In this document: positions 8,528-16,373 of the stretch, one piece after another
Position numbering within the stretch: position 1 is the first letter of the stretch
Layout of the letters: every line of letters starts with the position of its first letter
NCBI GenBank assembly: GCA_026395315.1
Contig: JAPLYY010000024.1
Coordinates: 1-35,117, forward strand
DNA: 35,117 nt
Origin: Candidatus Shapirobacteria bacterium
GTDB taxonomy: Bacteria > Patescibacteriota > Microgenomatia > UBA12405
Direction: 5' to 3'
Position numbers and translations under genes: made by a program
The notes under the pieces: generated by a model
What the model was told of the DNA's origin: nothing
Seen by the model: only the letters and a program-made list of their open reading frames with translations
The model's database searches: none

Positions 8528-8665
8528 CTTTCGAAGACGGAAGACAAACTCATTGTCGAGATTCCAGTGATTGTCCGGATTGGCCCAATTGCTATTCAAC
8601 CACGGGGTGTCGTCATTGCGTTCGACCTTGAACACGTTCGGATTGCCGTCAGAGTCAGTTTTTTG
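8528..8665 (-). repeat. DGR1 template repeat (TR1)
   Basis: 138 bp read on the minus strand, the same strand as the RT, about 320 bp upstream of the RT start. The conceptual codons are rich in AAT and AAC exactly where VR1 differs (NDDTPWLNSNWANPDNHWNL against GGDTPWLRSVWAYPGYHWAL). The repeat lies between the avd stop and an otherwise empty intergenic region. Homology to VR1 falls off at both ends of the stated interval, apart from a few bases past the stop. Confidence 0.95.
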
Positions 8666-9004
8666 TATGAAGTGCCATCTTTGCCACTGTTCCCGGAAAA
8701 TGCCGAAGAACTGTATTGTATGTGTGATATAAAATCAACCAGCACTCCACACCAAGTATATTTCTTTAAAAGACAGGACTGTAAATCCTCTGTAGAAAGC
8801 CGTAACCATCTGCAATCTCAATTTCCAGCTGTCAGAAAGATCTCGAGAAGCCGTAACCGCTCAATATAATCTATCTAACGAAAGTATAACAGAAACATAT
8901 TGTGTATTTTGATCAATTATATAGATGATTATCAGACGATTTATGTCCTGGTTGGTTAGGAATTATTAAGTGGTATTTTTGGTTGATATCATCATGGTAA
9001 TCTT
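8666..9004. other. intergenic region upstream of TR1
   Basis: No gene is supported. On the minus strand GGTTACGGCTT occurs twice (near 8801-8811 and 8850-8860). A TATACT (minus strand, 8883-8888) could be a -10 box for the TR1-RT transcript, but no -35 is correctly spaced. Part of this stretch may be the leader of the TR RNA. Confidence 0.3.
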
Positions 9005-9022
9005 TTACCTACCGGTAGGTAA
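9005..9022. promoter_or_regulatory. 18-bp palindrome, operator-like
   Basis: TTACCTACCGGTAGGTAA is a perfect palindrome 82 bp upstream of the replication-relaxation-type gene and between divergent transcription units (TR1 leftward, this gene rightward). A second perfect palindrome, CCTTATATATAAGG, lies at 9084-9097 just before the Shine-Dalgarno sequence. The bound protein is unknown; the winged-helix product of the next gene is a candidate by position only. Confidence 0.5.
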
Positions 9023-9104
9023 TGAGATATTTTTATTTAGGCCGATAGATAGGGTTATTTATTTTTTACTTTTACTTCTTATTCCTTATATATAAGGGAG
9101 AGGA

Positions 9105-9914
9105 ATGATACAATCATTCCAGATTCTGCACCAACACAATACTATGGACAACAATACTCTTACAGACAAACAACTGACTATTCTCAAACTACTATACCGA
9201 TTTCGATTTTTAACTAGCACTCACATTCAACACTTACTCAATGACAAAACATCACGACTAACAAATTATCATCTTAAAATTTTAACGACTCAAAATTATA
9301 TAAACAAACACTACACACGAACACTCGGATCAGGCAACCAGCCAGCTATTTATTTTCTCTCGTCAGGAAGTATCAAAGCATTACAAAATATTGAGGGTAT
9401 AGAATCAAAAACACTCCAGCGTATTTATCGGGAAAAAATCAGATCACCACAATTTATCTCTCATGCCATATTTATTGCCCAATATTATCTTTATCTACAA
9501 TCTGAATCTGCAAAATCAAAACATACTCTACACTTCTTCACCAAAACAGACTTATTAGCTCACAAATATATTATCCACCCCTTGCCCGACGCCTATTTTG
9601 CCCGAGTTGATGAAAAGAAAGAAACCAAACGCTATTTTGTCGAAGTTATCGACGAGGGCGCGCCACGGTTTGCCTTAAGAAAAAGAATTGAGCAATATAC
9701 CGACTATATCGACAACGGCACATTTGAAAAGGTAACTAAACACCCATTCCCGACAATCCTCTTAATCTGTCCAACCGTTGGAGTACAAATATACTTAAAA
9801 AAATATCTTGCCAAAATGTACGAAGAATCTTCCCTTGATCAAATAGAAATCTTCATTACCACCAAAGAAGGGGCATTCTTGGGCCAGTGGGAAAAAGTAA
9901 ACCCAGAGGAATAG
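9105..9914 (+). CDS. replication-relaxation-like winged-helix protein
   Basis: 269 residues. The N-terminal 20-95 region is a winged helix-turn-helix (LTDKQLTILKLLYRFRFLTS, then HLLNDKTSRLTNYHLKIL). The remainder, with FISHAIFIAQYYL, PDAYFARVDEKKE and YFVEVIDEGAPRFALRKRIE, is the conserved core of the replication-relaxation family found on plasmids and integrative elements. That core resembles nuclease folds of the PD-(D/E)XK type, but I do not claim activity. ATG 9105 has a strong AGGGAGAGGA just upstream and is the chosen start; ATG 9144 (MDNNTLTD) is the alternative. The role is probably plasmid or ICE maintenance or regulation. Confidence 0.75.
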   Translation: MIQSFQILHQHNTMDNNTLTDKQLTILKLLYRFRFLTSTHIQHLLNDKTSRLTNYHLKILTTQNYINKHYTRTLGSGNQPAIYFLSSGSIKALQNIEGIESKTLQRIYREKIRSPQFISHAIFIAQYYLYLQSESAKSKHTLHFFTKTDLLAHKYIIHPLPDAYFARVDEKKETKRYFVEVIDEGAPRFALRKRIEQYTDYIDNGTFEKVTKHPFPTILLICPTVGVQIYLKKYLAKMYEESSLDQIEIFITTKEGAFLGQWEKVNPEE

Positions 9915-9946
9915 TAGATCGCCAATACTATTCTCTATTATTGGAA

Positions 9947-10312
9947 TTACACTTCATTTACGGCTTTACTAATATCACCGGTGTCATACCTTAATTTGCT
10001 TAAGGAAACATCGGCTCTACCTACAGTGTTTGTTGATAAGCCAATTATTTTTATATCTGGATTGGTTGATCGAATAGCTTCAACGATTTCTCGGCCATCT
10101 GTGCCTGAATGGTCGTCACCAGATAAATTTCCATCTACAATCGCTACTTGAATACCGTCTTGCACAAAACTCGTAATTGAAGCCAATGCGTCTTCTTTTG
10201 TTTGTGCCAATCGCTTGAGACTGTGGCCGCCTTTTTCTAAATCATCACTAATAAATTCCTGCCAATCTGGATCATCCTCAGCTACAAAAACACTTGCGTT
10301 TTCAGGTGCCAT
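9947..10312 (-). CDS. stand-alone receiver-domain response regulator
   Basis: 121 residues, a single receiver domain and no output domain. An acidic pair occurs early (VFVAEDDPDW), the likely phosphoacceptor Asp is in VAIVDGNLSGDD, a Ser/Thr follows in IIGLSTNT, and a late Lys lies in DISKAV, although the usual Lys-Pro is missing. I chose ATG 10312 because AAGGAGGAAT lies directly before it; a longer frame from 10399 lacks such a signal. No histidine kinase is nearby, so its partner must be elsewhere. It is separated from the next gene by a terminator. Confidence 0.75.
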   Translation of the reverse strand: MAPENASVFVAEDDPDWQEFISDDLEKGGHSLKRLAQTKEDALASITSFVQDGIQVAIVDGNLSGDDHSGTDGREIVEAIRSTNPDIKIIGLSTNTVGRADVSLSKLRYDTGDISKAVNEV

Positions 10313-10400
10313 ATTCCTCCTTTTTTGAACAATTAAGAAGGAGGTTACTCTCTCTCTGAAAGTCAAGTTTTGGGCGTCACAACAAGCTTTTTCATACATA

Positions 10401-10435
10401 AAACAGCCTCAGATTTTTGAGACCTGAGGCTGTTT
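10401..10435 (-). terminator. Rho-independent terminator of the DUF2958 gene
   Basis: A 12-bp perfect stem, AAACAGCCTCAG with its complement (10401-10412 and 10424-10435), and an 11-base loop. On the minus strand it is followed by TTTTATG, only a short T tract. It lies ten bases past the stop of the gene ending at 10445. Confidence 0.65.
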
Positions 10436-10444
10436 GAGACTGAC

Positions 10445-10759
10445 TTACTTTTTCGTTTGCGGTATTACCTCGCTGATTCGTTTTTCTCCAAAATATCTGT
10501 CTCGCTCAATACCGATTCCAAACTTTCCGCGATAACTTTGAAGCTCAAACAGTGCAAACGAACCCCACTCATCATTCCAATCGCCGAAGATGGAAACATA
10601 GCCAAAAAACTCCTTCGTGATTGGATCAAATTCAGTTGCATACCAGATACCAGCTCCGGCAGGATTAAAAAATTTCGCAATTACCAGAGGATCGCTAACG
10701 TTTTCTTGTCTGCCCACCTTTCCAAATCTTTTTAATAGTTCTTTAGTTAACAGTTGCAT
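10445..10759 (-). CDS. DUF2958 domain protein
   Basis: 104 residues. MQLLTKELLKRFGKVG at the start, KFFNPAGAGIWYATEFDPIT in the middle and ELQSYRGKFGIGIERDRYF near the end match the DUF2958 pattern. These are small proteins common on plasmids and conjugative elements; their function is not established. A GGGGG-containing purine run (AAAGAAAGGGGGTGAATAA) precedes the ATG and serves as ribosome-binding site. It stands alone, with its own terminator. Confidence 0.8.
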   Translation of the reverse strand: MQLLTKELLKRFGKVGRQENVSDPLVIAKFFNPAGAGIWYATEFDPITKEFFGYVSIFGDWNDEWGSFALFELQSYRGKFGIGIERDRYFGEKRISEVIPQTKK

Positions 10760-10807
10760 TATTTATTCACCCCCTTTCTTTTTGCTGCTTCCGGAAAATT
10801 AATGTAT

Positions 10808-10831
10808 TTGGAAGCATGCCCATGCTTCCAA
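10808..10831. repeat. 24-bp palindrome left of the insertion sequence
   Basis: TTGGAAGCATG-CC-CATGCTTCCAA has 11-bp arms and a 2-base centre. It is followed by a structured, gene-free stretch up to 10970 containing GGTTTGCAAGGG paired with CCCTTGCCAAAC and the small hairpin AGGGG-CAAGA-CCCCT. It could be a terminator remnant or the edge of an older mobile element. No open frame here resembles the missing VirB4 N-terminus. Confidence 0.5.
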
Positions 10832-10970
10832 TACTTGGATGTCTTCAAAGCGGGGTGAGGTTTGCAAGGGCAAGCGAAGCACAGTTTATTGGAGTGAAAC
10901 GGAAACCCTTGCCAAACGAGGGGCAAGACCCCTAAATATCAAATTATTTAAAAAAGTGATTAGGACGCGA

Positions 10971-12027
10971 TACATTTCGGACTCTTATACAAAAATATAT
11001 GAGTCACGAGACAGACAGAACAAGACACATTCTTCCAAAGCTGGGCAAGGGTAATTACAATACCCTGATGAAGCTGATTTCAAATAGTCTTACTTTTAGT
11101 GTTTCTGATTGTGCTAAGTTCAGGCTTCATGTATTGGATCATTATTTTAAACATGGCATCAAGTCCACCTGTCATGCTTTTAATCTTCCAAGGAGCACTG
11201 TGTATGGTTGGAGGAAGTCTTTTTTATCCTCAGACAAAAAGATAGTTTCTCTGGTTCCCAAATCCACCAGGCCAATTAGAACAAGGCAGATGGTGCTTGA
11301 TCTAGAACTTCTGGAGTTTATTAAATCAATGAGAGAAGAATATGGAAATCTGTCCAAATATAAAATCAAGCCATTCTTAGATGAATACTCCAAAAAGAAC
11401 AATCTACCTTTATATGGAACAACCAAAATTGGAGTAATTATTAAAAGAAAACACTTTTTCTTTGAAACTAGATCAAAAAGGAGATTTAAAAGAAAACCCT
11501 TTATAGTGAGGCTAAAAAGATCTCCCAAAGAAACTATCCCGGGATATATTGAAATGGACTCTGTAATCATTCAGGTGATTAACAGAAAATATTTCTTTTT
11601 AACAGCAATTGATATTGTTACTAAATTTGCTTGGGTAAAAATGACCACAAACCATTCCTCAAGGCAAGCCAAGCTTGCCTTAATTGAATTCAAAGAAAAT
11701 TACAAATACTGTTTAAGAACAGTCCAAACTGACAATGGATCAGAATTCTTAAGTGAGTTTGATGAGTATTTGCAGGAGATCAAAATCAAACATGAGTTTA
11801 TCTATCTTAAAAGTCCAAAAATAAATGGTGTGGTTGAGAGATTCAACAGAACCATACAAGAGGAATTTATTCAAAGAAATGATAGTTACATTGATGACAA
11901 GTTTAAATTTAATCAAAAACTACAAAATTATCTAATCTGGTACAATACAAAAAGACCACATTACTCACTGGGACAAATTTCCCCCTATGAGTACATGCAA
12001 AGATTTACCTTAAAAGTCTGAAATGTA
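10971..12027 (+). mobile_element. IS481-like insertion sequence
   Basis: About 1057 bp carrying one DDE transposase gene. It is bounded by 13-bp imperfect terminal inverted repeats: TACATTTCGGACT at 10971-10983 and AGTCTGAAATGTA at 12015-12027 (12 of 13 complementary). I could not identify a target-site duplication with confidence. The right end abuts an open VirB4 reading frame that lacks its N-terminus, so the element, or a rearrangement at it, has probably cut that gene. Confidence 0.7.
10999..12021 (+). CDS. IS481/IS3-type DDE transposase
   Basis: 340 residues from ATG 10999; ATG 11068 (MKLISNSLTF) is a shorter alternative. A helix-turn-helix lies at about 30-75 (STCHAFNLPRSTVYGWRKSF). 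The rve integrase core follows, with the first catalytic Asp in GYIEMDSVIIQ, the second in VQTDNGSEFLSEF, and the Glu in INGVVERFNRTIQEEF. The gene ends with the IS3/IS481-typical WYNTKRPHYSLGQISPYEYM. It fills the insertion sequence and looks intact. A GGGTA-ATTACAA-TACCC hairpin lies just before ATG 11068. Confidence 0.92.
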   Translation: MSHETDRTRHILPKLGKGNYNTLMKLISNSLTFSVSDCAKFRLHVLDHYFKHGIKSTCHAFNLPRSTVYGWRKSFLSSDKKIVSLVPKSTRPIRTRQMVLDLELLEFIKSMREEYGNLSKYKIKPFLDEYSKKNNLPLYGTTKIGVIIKRKHFFFETRSKRRFKRKPFIVRLKRSPKETIPGYIEMDSVIIQVINRKYFFLTAIDIVTKFAWVKMTTNHSSRQAKLALIEFKENYKYCLRTVQTDNGSEFLSEFDEYLQEIKIKHEFIYLKSPKINGVVERFNRTIQEEFIQRNDSYIDDKFKFNQKLQNYLIWYNTKRPHYSLGQISPYEYMQRFTLKV

Positions 12028-12105
12028 CCCGACCTATACAGTGAAAACAAACTGGCACAAAAAAGAAACCTAGATAGCTCGAGTGCAGCACTCACTTTCC
12101 CGTTT

Positions 12106-13218
12106 GTGTCATCGGAATTGGTACAGGAATCTGGAATTCTTTACGGCATCAACAAATCAAATAACTCGCTAGTCATTATTGATCGCTACAGTCTAAACAA
12201 CGCCAACTCCATTATTTTTGCCCAATCGGGAAGCGGGAAAAGCTATACGGCTAAAGTCGAAATTTTAAGACACTTAATGCAGGGTACCAAGGTTATCATT
12301 ATCGATCCGGAGCGGGAGTACAAACAATTGGCGGCGAGTGTTAACGGTACCTATATCAAACTTTCGAGTAGTTCCAAAGAAAAAATTAATCCGTTTGAGT
12401 ATTCCCAACATTCAGTCACTGATGAAAACAATTTGACTGAACATATTCAAGATCTCACTGAGCTTATTTCCCTGATGGTTGGTTCACTAACCTCAGAGGA
12501 GCGGGCATCGGTCGACCGGGCTTTGCTTCTAACTTATAAAAAGATCGGTCTGACTACCCGTAAGAATGCGAGATCGAAAAAAGCAGAGTATCCACTCCTG
12601 AAAGATTTTTACAAAAATCTCAAAGTCATGAAACATAAAGATCTCTGTGACAGGCTAGAACGGTTTGTCAAAGGTTCACTCTCGACTGTTTTTGATTCTC
12701 AAACCAATATTAAACTCGATAACCGTTTAATTGTTTTTGATATTAAGGATCTCAACGAATCCATCCGATCAATCATGATGATGGTCGTGGCCAATTTTGT
12801 AAACAACGAAGTCAAACAAAATCCACAAAAGAGAATGTTGGTGATAGATGAGGGCTGGCTCCTTTTGCAAGAACCGGAAAGCGCTAGGTTTATTTCAGGG
12901 TTGGTAAGACGTGCAAGAAAATATTATTTAGGAGTCACTATTATTACTCAGCAAGCCAATGACTTTTTGAATCAGGAATACGGAAAAGCTATCGCCAGCC
13001 AATCATCCTTAAGAATTCTGATGCGCCAAGATACGACAACAATTAAAAAAGTAGCCAGTGAATTTCATTTATCCGCCTACGAACAGCACTATTTATTAAC
13101 TTGCGACCGAGGGGAAGCTCTCATTATCGCCGATCAAAATCATGTGGCAGTAAAAGTGGTAGCCTCAGATGAAGAACATCCACTTCTGACCACCGACCCC
13201 AGAGAAGTCTACATCTAG
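12106..13218 (+). CDS. VirB4/TraC-like type IV secretion ATPase, N-terminally truncated
   Basis: 370 residues from GTG 12106, only the C-terminal motor half of a family usually 600-800 residues long. Family-typical LYGINKSNNSLVIIDRYSL precedes the Walker A AQSGSGKSY near 40-46. Walker B is RMLVIDEGWLLL near 246-257, then ARKYYLGVTIITQQANDFL. The open frame continues upstream without a stop to the right end of the insertion sequence (about 12028), and that stretch still reads like VirB4 (LDSSSAALTFPFVSSEL). The N-terminus was therefore lost at the IS boundary. It probably no longer works as a VirB4. The M23 peptidase gene starts 2 bp after its stop. Confidence 0.85.
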   Translation: MSSELVQESGILYGINKSNNSLVIIDRYSLNNANSIIFAQSGSGKSYTAKVEILRHLMQGTKVIIIDPEREYKQLAASVNGTYIKLSSSSKEKINPFEYSQHSVTDENNLTEHIQDLTELISLMVGSLTSEERASVDRALLLTYKKIGLTTRKNARSKKAEYPLLKDFYKNLKVMKHKDLCDRLERFVKGSLSTVFDSQTNIKLDNRLIVFDIKDLNESIRSIMMMVVANFVNNEVKQNPQKRMLVIDEGWLLLQEPESARFISGLVRRARKYYLGVTIITQQANDFLNQEYGKAIASQSSLRILMRQDTTTIKKVASEFHLSAYEQHYLLTCDRGEALIIADQNHVAVKVVASDEEHPLLTTDPREVYI

Positions 13219-13220
13219 CT

Positions 13221-13847
13221 ATGAACCCCAAGGTAATACTCACTCTTTGGTCATTTCGGAAAGAGTTGAAGTTCGTCCTAATAGCTTTTATTGCTGTGTT
13301 GATGCTGCCTGTAGTTGCCGTCATTCTTCTTACTCAGGTCGGTATCAATGTTATTTCCAACAAACTGGTTGATCAAAATCCAACGAACCAAGCCATCCAG
13401 ATTAAAGATCCTGTGACAGGTAAAGTTGTCAAAGAAATCAACCCGACGATTGTTTGGCCAACCAAAGGAGTGATTACCCTCGAATTTGGAGAAATGAGTA
13501 TTTATCAACCGTTTCATACAGGGATTGATATTGCCGGAAAATTGGATGATCCGGTCAATCCAGCCATGGATGGTACCGTTATTTATGCCGGAGAAATCTT
13601 TTGGGGATTTGGAAAACACATCATTATTGATAATGGCAATAACATTCAAACTATCTATGCTCACTTAGACAAGATCTATGTCTACAAGGGTCAGAAGGTC
13701 ACTACAGACAGTGTAATTGGCGGCCAGGGTGAAACCGGCTGGGCAACAGGTGTTCATCTTCACTTTCAAGTAAACGTTTACGGGATACCAGTCAATCCGA
13801 GGGTGTTTTTAGGCGACGGATCTCCTCCTCTGACAGCCTTGAATTAG
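13221..13847 (+). CDS. membrane-anchored M23 family metallopeptidase
   Basis: 208 residues. One membrane helix at about 18-42 (FVLIAFIAVLMLPVVAVILL) anchors an extracytoplasmic LytM-type domain. Zinc ligands are His99 and Asp103 (HTGIDIA) and the HLHF pair near 179-181, with a further His in IYAHLD near 148. It would cut peptidoglycan cross-links, opening the wall for a secretion channel. Its position 2 bp behind virB4 fits a type IV secretion operon. Confidence 0.9.
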   Translation: MNPKVILTLWSFRKELKFVLIAFIAVLMLPVVAVILLTQVGINVISNKLVDQNPTNQAIQIKDPVTGKVVKEINPTIVWPTKGVITLEFGEMSIYQPFHTGIDIAGKLDDPVNPAMDGTVIYAGEIFWGFGKHIIIDNGNNIQTIYAHLDKIYVYKGQKVTTDSVIGGQGETGWATGVHLHFQVNVYGIPVNPRVFLGDGSPPLTALN

Positions 13848-13910
13848 TGCTTGAAATTGGTATATAATGTATGTATTCTATTTATAGATAGTCCTTAAAT
13901 AGGTAACAAT

Positions 13911-14693
13911 ATGGATACCAAAAACACGATTCTATCTCAAAAAGATTTGGCTTTACTTGAGGCTATAGTCCTTAAGTACGGTCGTGTGGTCACGGTGGCT
14001 CAAATACAGGCTGTTATTGGGGAATTTGGGTCAAACGGCGCAATCCGAAAACGGGTAGCCCAAATGAGCAAAGCTGGCTGGCTTATTCGTCTCAAAAAGG
14101 GGTTATATCTCGTAGTTACGGATATCAGTTCACTGGGCTTTTCCGACACCTCAGAGCTAGTGATTGCTCAGGCACTCCAGAATGACTCGTACGTCTCGTT
14201 TGAGAGTGCTTTACAGCACTACAGCATGTTTGATCAACTTCTAGCCAGGATAGACTCAATTTCAGTTAAAGTGACCAAAACATACAACGTGTTGCAAACT
14301 ACCTATTCATTTTTGAAAATAAAGGATGATTTGTATTTTGGATATACGGAAGAAACACTTGGTAACCAAAAGGTAAAAATTGCTGAAAAAGAAAAGGCTA
14401 TTCTCGATATGCTATATTTTCGATCAACTGATTACGTTATAACGCTTACTCTGGAAAAACTAAGAGAATATAAAGACCAATTCGATTTTAAAAAACTTAA
14501 AAATTATGCGGCCAAATATTCACTCTCAATGATTCGGAAAGTAGGCTTCTTACTTGACCAAATTGGAATTGATACCTCAGATCTATTATCCCTTAGTGAA
14601 TCCAGTAAAAAAAGTCACAATAAGTTAACCAAAACCAGTGATCTTTATAGTACAAAATGGCACCTTTACTATGATTCCCACCTTATTGGATAA
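13911..14693 (+). CDS. AbiEi-like antitoxin (type IV toxin-antitoxin)
   Basis: 260 residues. An N-terminal winged helix-turn-helix (LALLEAIVLKYGRVVTVAQI, then IRKRVAQMSKAGWLIRLKKG) precedes the AbiEi antitoxin region with SDTSELVIAQALQNDSYVSF and IAEKEKAILDML. The family represses its own operon and neutralises the partner nucleotidyltransferase toxin. The following toxin gene overlaps its end by 23 bp if it starts at 14671, supporting a coupled pair. A TATAAT-like box at 13862-13867 may be the promoter. Confidence 0.85.
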   Translation: MDTKNTILSQKDLALLEAIVLKYGRVVTVAQIQAVIGEFGSNGAIRKRVAQMSKAGWLIRLKKGLYLVVTDISSLGFSDTSELVIAQALQNDSYVSFESALQHYSMFDQLLARIDSISVKVTKTYNVLQTTYSFLKIKDDLYFGYTEETLGNQKVKIAEKEKAILDMLYFRSTDYVITLTLEKLREYKDQFDFKKLKNYAAKYSLSMIRKVGFLLDQIGIDTSDLLSLSESSKKSHNKLTKTSDLYSTKWHLYYDSHLIG

Positions 14694-15441
14694 ACAAACA
14701 TTACAGCTTATTAACCGAAAGTATCTGAAATATTCTCCGGTGGCTGCCGAAAAAGATTATTTTCTCGCTCTTGCGCTAGAAGTACTTGAAGAATCTTCAC
14801 TTTATAACAAGTTGGTTTTTAAAGGCGGTACGGCGATTCATCATTGCTATCTTTATCTGGGTAGGTTTTCAGAGGATCTCGATTTTACTTCACTGGACAA
14901 AAATCTCAAAAGTGAAGATGTTACAGGAATATTTACCCCAATTCACTTTTTTGAGGTGAAGAAAGTTTATACCTCAAAAGCAACTATCAAAATCGAACGG
15001 CTAAAATATTCGGGTGTCCTTGATCAACCAAACTCACTAAAATTTGAAATTGATTTTATCCAAAATGTGGTGCTACCACCAAAACAAATGAAATACACCA
15101 ATGTTTGGGGAGTAGATGTAATGGTTAATGTTATGGATATCCGGGAAATTTTTGCAGAAAAGTTACGAGCAATGAGTGATCGTGCCCGGTACAGAGACTT
15201 CTACGATTTTTATTTGATCTCAGAAAAATATAATTTGGATATGGCGGAAACAATAGATCTTGTAAAACAAAAGGAAATTAGAAAACCAATTTCAAAAGAA
15301 TCTATTTTACATAATTGGAAGGTGGTATCGGAACAAAAGAAGGAAGAAATTAATTTGATTTACTACAGACAAGACGTGTTTGACAACGAACGGGGAATTG
15401 AAAAATTGCTTAAAGATTTCAACTTTACGGTGATTGAATAA
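14671..15441 (+). CDS. AbiEii/AbiGii-like nucleotidyltransferase toxin
   Basis: 256 residues from ATG 14671; a GTG at 14638 would add 11 residues. Nucleotidyltransferase motifs are visible: FKGGTAIHH, the metal-binding FSEDLDFTS, and the family-typical ARYRDFYDFYLIS in the C-terminal half, with a third acidic position in LKFEIDF. AbiEii proteins transfer nucleotides to cellular targets and cause abortive growth arrest; that role is known for relatives and inferred here. The gene overlaps the antitoxin gene, so the two form one operon, probably stabilising the element or defending it from phage. Confidence 0.88.
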   Translation: MIPTLLDKQTLQLINRKYLKYSPVAAEKDYFLALALEVLEESSLYNKLVFKGGTAIHHCYLYLGRFSEDLDFTSLDKNLKSEDVTGIFTPIHFFEVKKVYTSKATIKIERLKYSGVLDQPNSLKFEIDFIQNVVLPPKQMKYTNVWGVDVMVNVMDIREIFAEKLRAMSDRARYRDFYDFYLISEKYNLDMAETIDLVKQKEIRKPISKESILHNWKVVSEQKKEEINLIYYRQDVFDNERGIEKLLKDFNFTVIE

Positions 15442-15555
15442 ACACCATAACAATCGAAATATATTATCCAGAAAGCTGACTTCACGTTACTCTTAATCAA
15501 CAGATAAATAAAAAAGAACTGATGTTCATCTAAATCCGAGTGTGATCTCGATATG

Positions 15556-15576
15556 ATCGTCTCAAAATGAGACGAT
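15556..15576. repeat. hairpin between the AbiE pair and DGR2
   Basis: ATCGTCTCA-AAA-TGAGACGAT, a 9-bp perfect stem with a 3-base loop about 115 bp past the AbiEii stop. There is no T tract, so it is not a convincing terminator. It could also be an operator upstream of avd. Confidence 0.4.
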
Positions 15577-15633
15577 GTTGATAAATTGACAATAATTCTT
15601 CATTTAGTCGAAAAATAGGCGATTAATAGTCGA

Positions 15634-15662
15634 TTGTCAACTTGTGAAAACCTATGGATATT
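15634..15662 (+). promoter_or_regulatory. possible promoter of DGR2
   Basis: TTGTCA, a 17-bp spacer and GATATT, 17 bases before the proposed avd start. The -35 is good, the -10 weak. It is the best candidate in the 238-bp gap for a transcript covering avd, TR2 and the RT. Confidence 0.35.
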
Positions 15663-15679
15663 TTTGACATAATGGAGTC

Positions 15680-16024
15680 TTGGAAAAATTTGTCCTGCAC
15701 CAAAAAACCTATGATTTTATTCTTTGGCTTTACCCTATTATTAACCGTTTACCCAAAAATCATTGCCTGATTATTGGAAAAACACTTGAAGAATTAGCCG
15801 TATCCCTTCTTTTAGTGTTGATGAAAGCCAACAAATCACGGGGAACGGATAGAGAACGGTTTCAGGAAGAAGCATCAAATACTTTGGACTATCTCTATAT
15901 CATGATTCGGTTGACCAAGGATATACGTCTGATGAGCGTAAAGCAATATACAGCCAGCGCCGAAAAACTCAATGAAATAGGCCGAATGCTGACCGGCTGG
16001 ATCGGAACCGCAAAAAGTGTATGA
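15680..16024 (+). CDS. avd: DGR2 accessory variability protein (Avd)
   Basis: 114 residues. The bAvd pattern is clear: LHQKTYDFILWLYPIINRLP at the start, four predicted amphipathic helices, and KLNEIGRMLTGWIGTAK at the end. It would form the helical-bundle partner of the RT encoded 0.4 kb downstream. The only available start in frame after the preceding stop is TTG 15680, with GGAG two bases upstream. The gene is on the same strand as TR2 and the RT, the usual order, unlike DGR1. Confidence 0.88.
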   Translation: MEKFVLHQKTYDFILWLYPIINRLPKNHCLIIGKTLEELAVSLLLVLMKANKSRGTDRERFQEEASNTLDYLYIMIRLTKDIRLMSVKQYTASAEKLNEIGRMLTGWIGTAKSV

Positions 16025-16062
16025 TAAGAAAAGTGGGAAAGATAAGTCATAACGCAACGTGC

Positions 16063-16176
16063 TTTCTCCGCGGTGGCAATTGGAATAATGGCGACAACTC
16101 CGGGGCATTCGCAGCGAAATTGAATAACGCGCCGGGTGATTCGAACAACAATATTGGCTTTCGTTGCGCCAGCGAT
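16063..16176 (+). repeat. DGR2 template repeat (TR2)
   Basis: About 114 bp between avd and the RT gene, on the same strand. The conceptual translation FLRGGNWNNGDNSGAF and ending FRCASD is the typical C-type-lectin VR template, with many AAT/AAC codons. The VR-like segment at 18955-19068 aligns without gaps over 38 codons but differs at 30 positions, only 8 of them template adenines, so it is not a direct recent copy of this TR. The true extent of TR2 is uncertain without its cognate VR. Confidence 0.75.
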
Positions 16177-16373
16177 CGTATTGTTTTGCTAGGTACCCGC
16201 AAAACAAACGCCAGAACGAGTGGTATATGTCTACGGACACATATCCAGGGTTTTATGATCACAGCTGTCTTTTCCTTTCCGAAATTTTTTTGGAAAAACA
16301 TAATGCCTGTATTTTCATTATTCTCGGCAAGCGGATAATGAAGTAAATGGGTGATAAACAGATTGGGTACGAG

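Noticed and set aside
8567..8869. 100-residue plus-strand frame antisense to TR1
   Set aside because: It is the complement of the template repeat; its counterpart antisense to VR1 arises in the same way.
16021..16338. 105-residue frame covering TR2
   Set aside because: Its sense-like lectin text (FLRGGNWNN) comes from the template repeat itself; TRs are RNA templates, and the rest of the frame resembles nothing.
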